A stretch of 64,000 bases of DNA, taken from the NCBI GenBank assembly GCA_907163345.1, contig CAJQUN010000409.1:124001-188000 (forward strand), in the 5' to 3' direction. The DNA is from Haberlea rhodopensis (lineage: Eukaryota; Streptophyta; Magnoliopsida; Lamiales; Gesneriaceae). Below, piece by piece: positions 11,120 to 21,830 of this stretch; the first letter of the stretch is position 1, and every line of letters starts with the position of its first letter. The notes under the pieces are model-generated. The model did no database searches, was not told the DNA's origin, and saw only the letters and a program-made list of their open reading frames with translations. A program made the translations under genes and the position numbers.

Positions 11120-11485
11120 CATGATTCGGAAAAGACTGTTTTTAAACCCTTACTTCTATTTCCATCTCAAAATATAGTCTTTACAAGTTTCTTCACTTCA
11201 ACCCCAGGCTTAAATCTTGCTTCCGTCCCATCAACCCAAGAATTAGACGAGGTGGAATCCCAAATAAAATCTTTAAATAAATAACCCATCACCCAAATCT
11301 AGTTGAGAAATGTTTTTCGATCTTTTTGAGCAATCCTTGGACACGGGTATTGTTCCTTCGGAGCCTGATTACAATCTTTTATTTCAAATTCTTGCCAAGA
11401 ATAAAGAGTACAAAATGGCTTTCAATGTTTACAAGAAAATGACCATTGATGGGGTTTTGTCTACATACTTGTCACTATCTGCTCT
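11120..11485 (+). pseudogene. PPR-protein pseudogene, 5' part
   Basis: An ATG at 11120 opens a short basic, aromatic, organelle-targeting-like start, but a stop appears after 18 codons. Further in-frame stops and shifts follow before the better-preserved frame at 11310-11485 (FDLFEQSLDTGIVPSEPDYN, then helical repeat sequence with AFNVYKKM). That frame runs straight into element A, and the locus resumes at 30513 in matching sequence. P-class PPR proteins bind organellar RNA. The nonsense codons mean this copy was, or has become, non-functional independent of the insertion. Confidence 0.75.
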
Positions 11486-13437
11486 TGTGATGCCCAGTTT
11501 ATTCTGTTTATATTTAATTGTTAAATGGTAAATTATGGGATAATTTACGTGATTAAATTCTGGACCTCGTATTTTGAGGCGGGCCGTATTATTTGAGCAT
11601 ATGGAACTTTATCATGACTTAAATGCTCGGGTAAACTTATATTAGTATTTTTTATTTTTGAAGGAGGAAATTATGAAATATTTAAAGTGGGAATAAATGT
11701 TAGTGGAATGAGAGTATTTTAAAATACATAGAAAGGGGATTTTTAAAAGCATTTAACCCCAATTGTATGCTAGCAATCCCACACACACACACACAAACTA
11801 AAATTGCCGGCCACCTCCTTCCCCAAAACTCCCAAACCCGTCGCCCCCCTCCATGCCCAAGTAGAACTTTGATTTTGATCTCCAAACTCTAATATCTTGC
11901 CACCAATTCGAAGGTATGATACATCCTCATGTTCCTAGGCACCTTGCCCTCTTTATTTTCGAATTATTGTGTTGGTTTGGCACAATTTTGTGTTCGAAAA
12001 TTTGGCTCATTTTGCGGGTTTTGGTTTAGCCATTCTTTGGGTTGATTTTTGGGGTTATGTAGTGGGTTGTTAGGAAGTGTTTTGAGTTGTTATTGTTGTG
12101 TAGGTGTGTGTGCTGAATGTGTAGGTGTGTGCGTGAGCAGTGTGTGTAGTGTGTGTGCAGAGTGTGTGTGTGTGTGTGCGTGCGTGAATAGTGGGTGTTG
12201 ATGTGTGGAGTGGATTTTTATTCATGCATGAGGGTGTATTAGCTGATATTGGAATGTACATGAGCTTGATGTATGTATAAATGAGCTCCAACTTGTTTTG
12301 GCATGGTTAGAAGGTGAGTATTCATATTGAGAATTGAATTGGCATGTATTGTTGTGTGTGTGCACTATATCTTGAAGCATTTGGTTAGTAAGATTGGTGA
12401 AATAAATGATGGGATAAATTACGTGTTGAGTAGCATTTTATTGAGCTATTGATTCTTATTTTGAGTTGTTGGTTTCTTTCAGAGACTTCTAGGACATCTG
12501 GATAGCGAGGAGGATAGCTTGATCTTCATCGTTGGAGCTGAGGTACGTAGTGACGTACAAGCCTGGGTGATTATGTTTTCCACCGTGTTGTTGAAAAGCG
12601 AAGTGTCGCTAGGTATATGGTCGTTCTATGATTGAGCGACGTGCTATTAGTATGTGGGGTCACCGCTGAGGCGAGTGATGTGTTTATTTAGAGGTCGCCA
12701 CTAGTGTGTGCGATGTGATTGTGTTGTGTTGAATATACAGTGGGGTCACCGCTGAGGCGAGTGATGTGTTTATTAAGAGGTCGCCACTAATGTGTGCGAT
12801 GTGATTGTGTTGTGTTGAATATACAGAGGGGTCACCGCTGAGGCAAGTGATGTGTTTATTGATGGGTCGCCACTAGAGTGGGCAATGTGATTATGCCGTG
12901 TGTTGAACAGTCTTAGAAACTAATGCTATGTATAACGAGTGGTTAAATGATAGATGTACGAGGGCATGAACGATCGAGATTTCACCCTGTTCTAATAGAC
13001 TCAGGAAGTGCCTTGTTTTCTTATAGAATTACATTCTGTACATTTATCTTGTATATTCATGTTATTCGTTATATTGTTATGCTTACCCCGTGTGGGGGCT
13101 GTTTCCATGGAAAACAGGTGGCAGGTGTAACTTTTGAAGGATCTGGGAGATTGTCGGCACGCCTAGAAAGATATCCAGAGGGACTTGGACTAGGTTTTAT
13201 AGCTGCATAGTTATAGGGACCTTTTTGATGTCGTTATTTTGGTCATGTATAACTTTACAGCATCTCTTTTTGTTTAGATCATTTTCTTCCCTGGCTGGGA
13301 ATTGTTTTTGATGTTTAGTTTATTTCCGGCCCAATTTAAGGGGAAATTCTGCCGAAATTTTTGTAAACCTCTCTACCTAAGTTTGATTTAGGAGTTCATT
13401 TAACTACTTAAGCTGTTATCGCAAGTAGGGTCTTACA
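11486..13437 (+). mobile_element. 5' LTR of element A
   Basis: TGTGATGCCC...GGTCTTACA. It contains a CA/GT-rich leader, the GTATGAT and GTACGTAG splice-donor motifs, TG microsatellites around 12090-12180 and three 86-bp repeats. The following TTGGTGGTGGCTAGC is a poor match to an initiator-Met primer site. Confidence 0.92.
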
Positions 13438-13723
13438 TTGGTGGTGGCTAGCTAAATGTCTAGTGTGAATTGGGAGCAGTGGTTCCAAGTTAGCGTGTGG
13501 ACAGGAGAAAAGTCTAGCGTGAATTGTGGTTTGTGGTTAGATATTGGGCTAGTTAAAAGTCTAACGAAATAATGATTTCTTTGTGAATGTGCCCATGTGT
13601 GGGCAAGCATGCTGTGTGATACTGCTGATTAAATGATCTTAGTTGCTAATGCTTTGATCAGATAACTGTGTTGGTTATGTGATATTGAATCTTTATATAT
13701 TGTTGTTAACATGTGTATTTCAG
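11914..13723 (+). other. Two-intron leader of element A (inferred)
   Basis: Inferred intron 1 runs 11914-12482 (AAG|GTATGAT ... GGTTTCTTTCAG). A 60-nt exon occupies 12483-12542. Inferred intron 2 runs 12543-13723 (GAG|GTACGTAG ... TATTTCAG) and ends one base before the gag ATG. Equivalent sites at similar spacing are present in B and K, and largely in F. Splicing would remove the primer site, so it would make a gag mRNA rather than genomic RNA. Confidence 0.5.
12654..12900 (+). repeat. Three 86-bp tandem repeats in element A LTR
   Basis: Units begin GTGGGGTCACCGCTGAGGCG and contain GTCGCCACTA...GATGTGATTGTG. The same three units occur in the 3' LTR at about 29722-29960. Confidence 0.85.
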
Positions 13724-13724
13724 C
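13438..13724 (+). other. Leader of element A between LTR and gag
   Basis: Non-coding. It begins at the degenerate primer site and ends in a pyrimidine-rich tract and TTTCAG directly before the gag ATG. Confidence 0.6.
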
Positions 13725-15119
13725 ATGGTAGCTATTGAACCAGAGCATTTACCTGAAGTTGTAGGGGATGCCGTGAGTGTTATTGCCTCCATTGGACAGG
13801 CGAATCCTTTACCCCAGCCACCTTTGGGCCAAGGACCGGATGAGCAGTTGTTACTGCCGGGGGAGTTGAGCTTGACTCAGTTCCTGAGTTTCCGTCCGCC
13901 GTGTTTTGAGGGCACTGAATCAGGAGAGGAGGCTGAAGAGTGGTTAGAAAGAATCGAACAGATCTATGTTTCAGCGCCTTGTGCTAAGCCTGCTTGGCTG
14001 AGGTTAGCAGAGTTTCAGCTTGCCAAGAAATCATCTATGTGGTGGAAATCGACTGTTTTGGAAGCAAGGGCTCAAGGTCATGCTACTGGTTGGGATTTCT
14101 TTCGGAAAAGGTTTCTGAGCAGGTATTTTTCTGCTGCTGCCAGACAAATCAAGGAGGATGAGTTTATGAATCTGAAACAGGGCAGTTTGGCAATATCTGA
14201 TTACGCTCTACAATATTCTTCACTGTTGAGGTATGTGCCCCACATTGCTACTGACACTCATGCTAAGATGAGGCATTTTATCAAGGGACTGCGGCCAGAA
14301 ATATTTGATCGGGTCTTATCTAACAACCCTATTTCTTTTGATGGCGCATTTGTGCGAGCTGAGTTAGCTGAGATAGCAGTTAATGTCTATGGGACAGTAG
14401 CATTATCGCAAAGGACAACTGCAGAAAGTTTGAAACCTCGAGGGGAATCATTTAAGGCTCGAGGAGCCTCATCTTCATCGCATCGATCAGGCGGGCGACG
14501 GTTTGATTCTCGCCGTCCCGTGTTCCGCAGGGGTGTTGTACCTTCAGACCGAAGCCAAGTTAGTGGATCTCGGGAGTGTTTCAAGTGTGGAGGACCTCAT
14601 TTGGTCCGAGATTGTGTTACTTGTTTTGAATGTGGTCGCCCGGGTCACATGGCTAGATTCTGTCCTAACCGTAGTGGGCGACAGGATTTCAGGGGAAATC
14701 GGGGCAGGAGTTCAGGAGGGTCAATTCAGCAGCGACAACAGTTTGCACCTCGACCGTTTGGAGGGCAAATACATGGGAGACCTCAGGGACAGGTATATCC
14801 ATTGAATAGGGAACAAGCCGAGGCTGCTCGAGAACAGGTTATTGCTGGTAAGTGTTTCTTATGTACTTACCCTGCTCTTATTCTTATGGATTCTGGTGCG
14901 TCACATTCATTTATATCATTGAGCTTTGTCACCAAGTATCATATGTGTTCGTCCCCGTTGCCCACGCCTCTTACTGTCTCGACACCCACGGGGAATGATG
15001 TGTTGGCTACTAGAGTTCTCACTGATTGTACTATCTGTTATGAGGACAACGAGCTGCGAGCAGACTTGATTGTATTAGATATGTCTGATTTGATTGTATT
15101 GTGGGGATTGACGTGTTGA
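13725..15119 (+). CDS. Element A gag-protease
   Basis: The start at 13725 is chosen over 13713 because the CAGC-ATG context is repeated at the gag of element F (42115). The first ~260 residues form a retrotransposon Gag domain (MWWKSTVLEA, FRKRFLSRYFSAAARQIKED). Two zinc knuckles follow (CFKCGGPHLVRDC and CFECGRPGHMARFC), then an aspartic protease with the DSGA catalytic motif (LILMDSGASHSFI). The frame closes at TGA 15117-15119, where the protease-RT linker should continue, so one frameshift has cut gag-pro from pol. Role: virus-like particle assembly, RNA packaging and polyprotein cleavage. Confidence 0.88.
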   Translation: MVAIEPEHLPEVVGDAVSVIASIGQANPLPQPPLGQGPDEQLLLPGELSLTQFLSFRPPCFEGTESGEEAEEWLERIEQIYVSAPCAKPAWLRLAEFQLAKKSSMWWKSTVLEARAQGHATGWDFFRKRFLSRYFSAAARQIKEDEFMNLKQGSLAISDYALQYSSLLRYVPHIATDTHAKMRHFIKGLRPEIFDRVLSNNPISFDGAFVRAELAEIAVNVYGTVALSQRTTAESLKPRGESFKARGASSSSHRSGGRRFDSRRPVFRRGVVPSDRSQVSGSRECFKCGGPHLVRDCVTCFECGRPGHMARFCPNRSGRQDFRGNRGRSSGGSIQQRQQFAPRPFGGQIHGRPQGQVYPLNREQAEAAREQVIAGKCFLCTYPALILMDSGASHSFISLSFVTKYHMCSSPLPTPLTVSTPTGNDVLATRVLTDCTICYEDNELRADLIVLDMSDLIVLWGLTC

Positions 15120-17604
15120 GCAGATATTGGGCCACGATTGATTGTTATCAGCGTACAGTAGAGTTCCAAACAGATCAATGAAGTAGATGGACGTTTTATG
15201 GGAAGAGTTCTAAGCCCCGAGTTCCGTTGATATCTGCAGTTAGAATGTCGAAATTGTTGAACCAAGGTAGTACGGGATACTTTATTTACACTTTGATTGA
15301 TGCTGATCAGGTAGAGGTGAACATTCCTGACATTCCTGTGGTTGATGATTTTGCGGATGTGTTGCCCGAGGAAATTCCGGGTTTTCCACCAGTCCGCGAA
15401 GTAGAGTTCGGAATTGAATTAGTACTAGATTTGTCTCCAATTTCTCGTGAACCGTATAGGATGGCACCAGCTGAAGTAAGAGAATTGAAGGCTCAGTTGC
15501 AAGATTTGATTGACCAGGGTTATATACGCCCCAGTGTTATTTGTGAAAAAGAAGGATGGCTCCATGCGCCTGTGCATAGACTACCGGCAACTCAATAAAG
15601 TAACAGTGAAGAATAAATATCCTCTCCCTCGTATCGACGATTTATTTGATCAGTTGCAGGGAACCTCTGTTTATTCTAAGATTGATTTACGGTCTGGATA
15701 CCATCAGATCCGGGTAAGGATGAGGATATACAGAAGACTGCATTCCGGACACGATATGGCCATTGTGAGTTCTTAGTCATGCCTTTTGGACTAACGAATG
15801 CATCGACTGTTTTTATGGACTTGATATCGGATATTTCAGCCATACCTGGATCGATTTGTGATGGTATTTATCGATGATATTCTGGTTTATTCGAAGAGTG
15901 ATGCAGGACATGCATCACATTTGAGGATGGTAATGCAGATTTTGAGGGACAGATATTTGTATGCCAAACTGAGTAAATGTGAATTCTGGTTGGATAAGGT
16001 AATATTCCTCGGTCATGTGATTTCAAGAGAAGGGATAGCTGTTGATCCAGGGAAGGTAGAAGCAGTGCTACAGTGGCGTGCTCCGACTTCGGTACCGGAG
16101 ATTCGTAGTTTCTTGGGTCTGGCTGGGTATTACCGACGATTTATTGAAGGGTTCTCAAAAGTTGCTAGGCCATTGACACAGTTGACCCAGAAGGAGTTAA
16201 ATTTCAGTGGTCCGAAGCATGTGAAAAGGGTTTTCAAGAGTTAAAGCGGCGTTTAACCACCGCTCCTGTATTGATCATTCCGACGGAGAACGAGAGATTT
16301 GTGCTTTATATTGATGCATCCTTGCAAGGTTTGGGTTGTGTTTTGATGCAGGATAAGCATGTTATTGCTTATGCCTCGAGACAGTTAAAGTCACATGAGA
16401 CAAGATATCCAGTTAATGATCTGGAATTGGCTGTCATTGTTTACTCATTGAAGATATGGCGCCATTATTTGTACGGCGCGAAGTTTACTATCTTTACAGA
16501 TCATAAGAGTCTGAAATTTCTTTTTACTCAGGCTGAATTGAATATGAGGCAGAGGAGGTGGATGGACCTATTAAAAGACTACGACTGTGAAATTGAATAT
16601 CACCCTGGTCGGGCTAACTGACAGCCGACGCTTTGAGTCGTAAGGTTGGCCATACTGCCGATGTTGTGAGCCGTCTGTCGACGTTGATGACCTTATACTG
16701 TCAGTTAGGATATGATTTCGACATCTCTGAATCGCCTGTGCGAGTATCGACACTCTTAGCAGAACCAGATGTTTTTGAGACTATCAGAGGGGCTCAGAGG
16801 ACCGGTTATGAGATTCAGAGATGGGCAAGTTTGATTTTGCAACAAAACGCATCTAAATTCAAAATGGCTGGGGATGGTAGCTTGCGGTTATGTGATCGCT
16901 GGGTAGTTCCTGATGCACCTGGACTACGCCAAGACTTATTACAGCGGACTCATTGTAGCAGATACAGTATACATCCTAGTGGCAAGAAAATGTACCGAGA
17001 CTTAGGTTCCCACTTTTGGTGGAAGCGAATGAAACATGATGTGGCCAAGTTTGTGAAAAAGTGTTTGATATGTCAGCAAGTGAAAGCAGAGAGAAAAAGA
17101 CCAGGTGGAGAGTTACAGAGTTTAGAGGTACCGACCTGGAAATGAGATCATATTTCGATGGATTTTGTGACTCATTTGCCGAGAACTCCTTCAGGGTATG
17201 ATGCTATTTGGGTCATTATTGACAGGTTATCTAAAGTTGCACACTTCATACCGTATAATATGAGCTTTACGTTTGTAAAGATGGCTCAATTGTATATTCG
17301 AGATGTGGTTCGACTGCATGGCATCCCAGTATCTATTATCTCTGATAGAGATCCGAGATTTACCTCCCATTTATGGGAAGGACTGCAGGCAGCTATGGGG
17401 ACCGAAGTGATACTGGGCACAACTTATCACCCTCAGACTGATGGACAGACTGAGCGTACTATTCAGACGCTGGAGGACATGCTACGTGCATGTGTGTTAG
17501 AATTTGAGTCTACCTGGCAAGATTCTCTACCGTTGGTCGAATTTTCATACAATAATAGCTATCAAGCAAGCATCCCGATGGCTCCTTTTGAGGCCTTGTA
17601 TGGG
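15120..17604 (+). pseudogene. Element A pol: RT, RNase H and integrase, broken
   Basis: In order: protease-RT linker and RT N-terminus (15227-15540, PISREPYRMAP); RT palm in a second frame (15510-15776, CIDYRQLNK and KIDLRSGYHQIR); the catalytic FIDD at about 15867-15878; RNase H (16271-16621, DASLQGLG and TDHKSLK); integrase HHCC finger (about 16940-17090, CLICQQ); integrase core (17158-17604, SDRDPRFTS and HPQTDGQTER). Frame changes or stops occur near 15540, 15715, 16235, 16620 and 17143. The integrase stops at 17604, where solo LTR B is inserted; the rest resumes at 27869. Confidence 0.9.
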
Positions 17605-17933
17605 TGTGATGACCTCGGATTGGAGATGTTAATCCCGGAGTGTTAATAACCCCTAAAGATGTTTTACGTAGCGATTTGGAGTTTAATCGCGATGTTGGGC
17701 CTTCTGGGCTCGTTTATTTGGGTAGTTGGGATCGTTGGATCCCGAGGATGAGATTGTATTCACATTACGGTGTAAAACCTAAGAGTTGGGTTTTTAATGT
17801 GTCTCGGAATCTCGGGTGCTTGTGTGAGCACCGGTAGGGGGTTTTGGGGTTAGAGAGAGAGTTTTTGGAAACAGATGATTTTTAATGAATCACGATGTAT
17901 TTGTGGGGCTATTAGTATTTCGGGGTATTTTGC

Positions 17934-18872
17934 TATAAATACAAGTTGAACCCGAGATTTTTATTAAAGATTGCATTTCAGCCCCACCTTCCCTTCATCT
18001 CTCTCTCCCGCCCGCATGCGATTCCCGCCTGGAACAGTACCCCCGCGCACGAAAACGCCGCGCTCGCCGCCGTCCGGCCGCCGTTCGGCGCGTCCGACCT
18101 ACCCACGGCTTCGTCTTGTCCAGGCGCTCCTTTCCCCTCCGTCAATTCGAAGTTTCGTCGCGTGTGGAAGTCGGATTTCGCTGGAATGCGCCGATCCCCA
18201 ATTTCTAGGGTTCTTCGATTTTTTCGTCCGATTTCTTCCGATTTCGTTTGGGTAACCTTCCTAACCCCTTTTTCCATGCTTGTGATGTGATTCCCTGCCA
18301 AGTTGTGATTTATTGGCTCGAATGATTTCGATTTTCGTTGGCTTGGGTTCGATTTTTTTGGATGGGTGCATGAAGTGGGTTCGATTTTGGGGGTTTTGGA
18401 AGGGTTGTGACGATTCTTGTTATGGGTCATTCATTACATGTTTTAGATGTATTGTTGATGCTTAATTGTGTCCGAATTTAAGGTATTGAGTTCGAATATA
18501 GGGCTTTGAAATTCGAAATTTGGGGGTTTTTGGCAAGGGTGATGATTCTTGCTATTAATTGATTAATTCATATTTTAGATGAATTATGGTGTTTAATTTG
18601 GGTTCGATTTGTGAGATAAGGGTTCGAAAATTTGTAGGGTATCCTTGAACAATTTTCGTTGTTGTCTCATTCGTTCCCCTCCCTGCATGTACCCTGCCCC
18701 GGGTCTTTTAAATGATTTATTGTCGTGTGTTGACGATATGTTGAGGGTTATGGGTGTGCTTGAGCATGGGTTGCATGTTCGTAAATAATCGTGAATTATT
18801 TATCGTGTTAGCACATCATTCCTCGGGGCATGGAACTCGAGCAAGGTTTGGCTCGGACTTCGAGGATTTAAG
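17934..18872 (+). promoter_or_regulatory. Promoter and leader of solo LTR B
   Basis: A TATA box TATAAATA at 17934-17941 is followed by a GC-rich, host-5'UTR-like stretch (17980-18250). An inferred intron runs 18252-18811 (TTTGG|GTAACC ... GTGTTAG), a 61-nt exon 18812-18872, and then a second donor AAG|GTACGTTTAG. Spacing matches the leaders of A and K. Confidence 0.5.
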
Positions 18873-19656
18873 GTACGTTTAGCGTACGAGCATAGCTTAA
18901 ATGATGTTTTACAAGTATGATGCATGATTTAAAATACATGAAATGTTTTACTATGATGGCACCGCGACTTAGTTACGTTATGTTGATTCACATGGTGAAA
19001 TGCTTGGTGCCGCTATGAAGCGAGCAAATGATGGGTGTGGTCGCTACGGAGCGAACACCAGTAGTATGACGCTACTTTGAAGTAAGAAATGAAAATGTGG
19101 TGTTGATTAGATATCTAGGATATCTATATTTTATTCCCTATTGGTAATGAATAGGAACAGAGACGTGGTTAATCAGAGAAGTGATTAGCTAGTATCGGAA
19201 GTTAAGGAAGTCTCAATATGATATCTAGAATTATGATAATTGCTAGATAAAGAAAGATGTTATGAAATGTTGTTAATTCGAAACTGGTAAGGGTTAACCA
19301 ATATGATGATTAACTGCATATTCAGGATTTGATGATTTATCTGTTTTGAGAACAGGGTCATTACAGGGGTACGCTAGGATGAGGATGATACCATCCAGGA
19401 AGTGTCACATATGTTCCACAATATTTACATTTTTGTAAATTATGTATTATGTCATTATGATTATGAAATTGTGGAATTGGTATGCTCACCCCGTTGGGGG
19501 CTGTCTCTGTTGGGACAGGTGGACAGGTACATCGATGGCTTTGGAGATGAGCTCGAGCTGTTGATTGGATGTACTCCCAGGATCGTGGTACCAGGGCTTG
19601 ATGGAGCACGGTATCGTATAGAGTACCTATATATATATATACACCCATGATGGTTA

Positions 19657-20047
19657 TGTTGGGTTTCCGTACCCCGGCGCCAGATCCAAACGCAGCGGAA
19701 ATAATACAATAAACAGATCTGACCCGGGGACGGTCGATCGCGCCTGATTCATATATAAACATGCAAATATCATAATATAATGCACGAAAAGAGAATTACC
19801 GATAACAGCGAAATCACTCTGATGACGGTGTTCCTCTAGTCCAATCAACCTGACCAGATCTACAAGCTCAGCACCAGTGCTAGTGTGGTGTTAGCGTTTC
19901 TATGAGAGTGATTGGAATCAATTGAAATGAATTTAATTAACTCTCAACTAGAATGACATATTTATAGGGTCATTAAATAACTAATGGGCTTTGGGTGCAT
20001 AAAGCCCAATAGGCCAACTTTTGGCTTACAGGGCATATATGCTAACA
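19657..20047 (-). mobile_element. 3' LTR of Copia C
   Basis: TGTTGGGTTTCC...TATGCTAACA on the + strand. The adjoining + strand ATCTCCCACTT (20048-20058) is the polypurine tract AAGTGGGAGAT on the element strand. Confidence 0.93.
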
Positions 20048-21640
20048 ATCTCCCACTTGTCCAAAAGCCAACACATGAGCACTAACCTCATAATCCAAGT
20101 AGGTCAATCCAATTGAATAACTTGATGTACAAATGACGTACATAATTATGAGATAAATATATCATACTAATTTAATTTTAGAACTTTCTATAGATGGAAC
20201 CTTTCCAAACATAGAAACTCCACTAAAGTGAGGAGCTTTCAAAAATTAAAATCATATCTTGAATATCAATTACACAATCTTGAGCACTTAACATTTAAGT
20301 CTCAATTCTCATCGATAGATCGGCGGCCGGTTGATTGTGACCCAGCGAGGCTCAAGTGTATCATAGCAGTAGGATCACAACCTTTGTGATTTTAGAAGTC
20401 AAACAACTTCTTTGGGCTTACCCTGAATGCCCCATTGTCAATTAAACTCTTTTAATAGACAATTACCGAAATATAATTCCAGTAACAACCTACCGATCGT
20501 GGGTAGCGCCTAGCATCTGCGCTTCACGAAGACCTAGATACAAATGACTAGCAATGTACGAGAACCTGTCAGCCATAGTTAGCGTGCAGTACATTCCTTT
20601 CACTCAATATGTCCCGATTGAATCAAGGGCATTGGTTGGTCGAGGCCCCTTATGATTTCAATAACTATGTATTTGTTTCACATTATATGATTCCTTGTGT
20701 GCGTATATGAAAAACCCATTTTTCACAAGCACTACCCACTCTGGCCAGAGATTCCTCGAATCATATATAGAAAAACACATAGGACATCCTAGTTCATCAA
20801 GACCAGTGGTGAATCCCCAACGACAATCATAGGCCTCTGACAGCATCACTGAATACCCAAAAGAATGACTTTATGACCCGCATGTGATCAGTCATTAAAT
20901 CAAAGTACACAGCTATCTATCAAGACCTCAATGACGCCTCGGGTCATGAGGAGTAATGGTGCACAACTATGACTAGGAATTCTATACTCGACAAATGGTA
21001 ACCACTTATAGAATTCCGAGTAGGGTCGTTCAGTGAACTCATTCCTAATGAGCACCTATTCATGTGTGCTGACTTCTCCAAGCCAACGCCGATGAAACGC
21101 GGCGCACTACACTAGACACATCATGAATACCAGTCTCTAACGAGCATATATCGATATCCCATTCTCGAATGCTCATCGACCAGGAACATTTAGAAATCGC
21201 AGTCGAGAATGTATTTCATGGTCACCATCATATGCGTAACCACATTCTATGGACTATAGCAATCTCAAGGACTTCATCAATGCATCAAGATGCATGGGTA
21301 AACAGATGAAGAAGTGCCATATATATTAATATTCAAACAAAGATTTGTCATAATAAGATTACAGATACAATCAATCAACTATTGATTTACTTAATCATGT
21401 ATGACAATAATATCTTTCACTTTCCCAAAGCCAACTACTCATGTGTCTTAAGACCATCTTCCCAAGATGTCTAACAGACACCAATCATTGTAAATGCTTT
21501 GTCATTGGATTCACTATATTTTTCTGTTGAAGCGATTCTCTCGATAATAATATCGCGTCTACCATCTCTCTCATTAGATAGTATTTTCTCAATATATGTT
21601 TGGATCCTGATGAGATCTTGGCTATTCATAATAGCTCAAA
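20048..21640 (-). other. Long 3' untranslated region of Copia C
   Basis: About 1.6 kb with no coding frame between the polypurine tract and the RNase H remnant. Nothing else recognisable. Confidence 0.5.
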
Positions 21641-21659
21641 TGTTGTCACAGTACACAGA

Positions 21660-21830
21660 GACTGTGTCAACTGCACTAGAAATTACACCCAACTCTTGGA
21701 TGAAATTTCTTATCCAAACTGCCTCTTTGCTGCATCTTATGCTACAATGTATTCAACTTCAGTGGTGGAATTCAATGTGGTGTCTTGCTTGGAACGTTTC
21801 CAAGAGACATCACAATCACTGAGCTTAAAT
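21660..21830 (-). pseudogene. RNase H remnant of Copia C
   Basis: The minus strand encodes a diverged Copia RNase H segment (DCDVSWKRSKQD followed by TEVEYIVA), equivalent to the conserved SK-Q...E-EY region, with in-frame stops. Degenerate pol sequence continues to the right through about 24000 without a readable domain. Confidence 0.65.

Noticed and set aside
12070..12291. His/Thr-rich frames from TG repeats in the A LTR (also 28963-29358)
   Set aside because: Microsatellite artefacts.
17946..18430. Proline/arginine-rich frames in solo LTR B
   Set aside because: Overlapping frames on both strands in a GC-rich leader downstream of a TATA box; better explained as 5' untranslated sequence.
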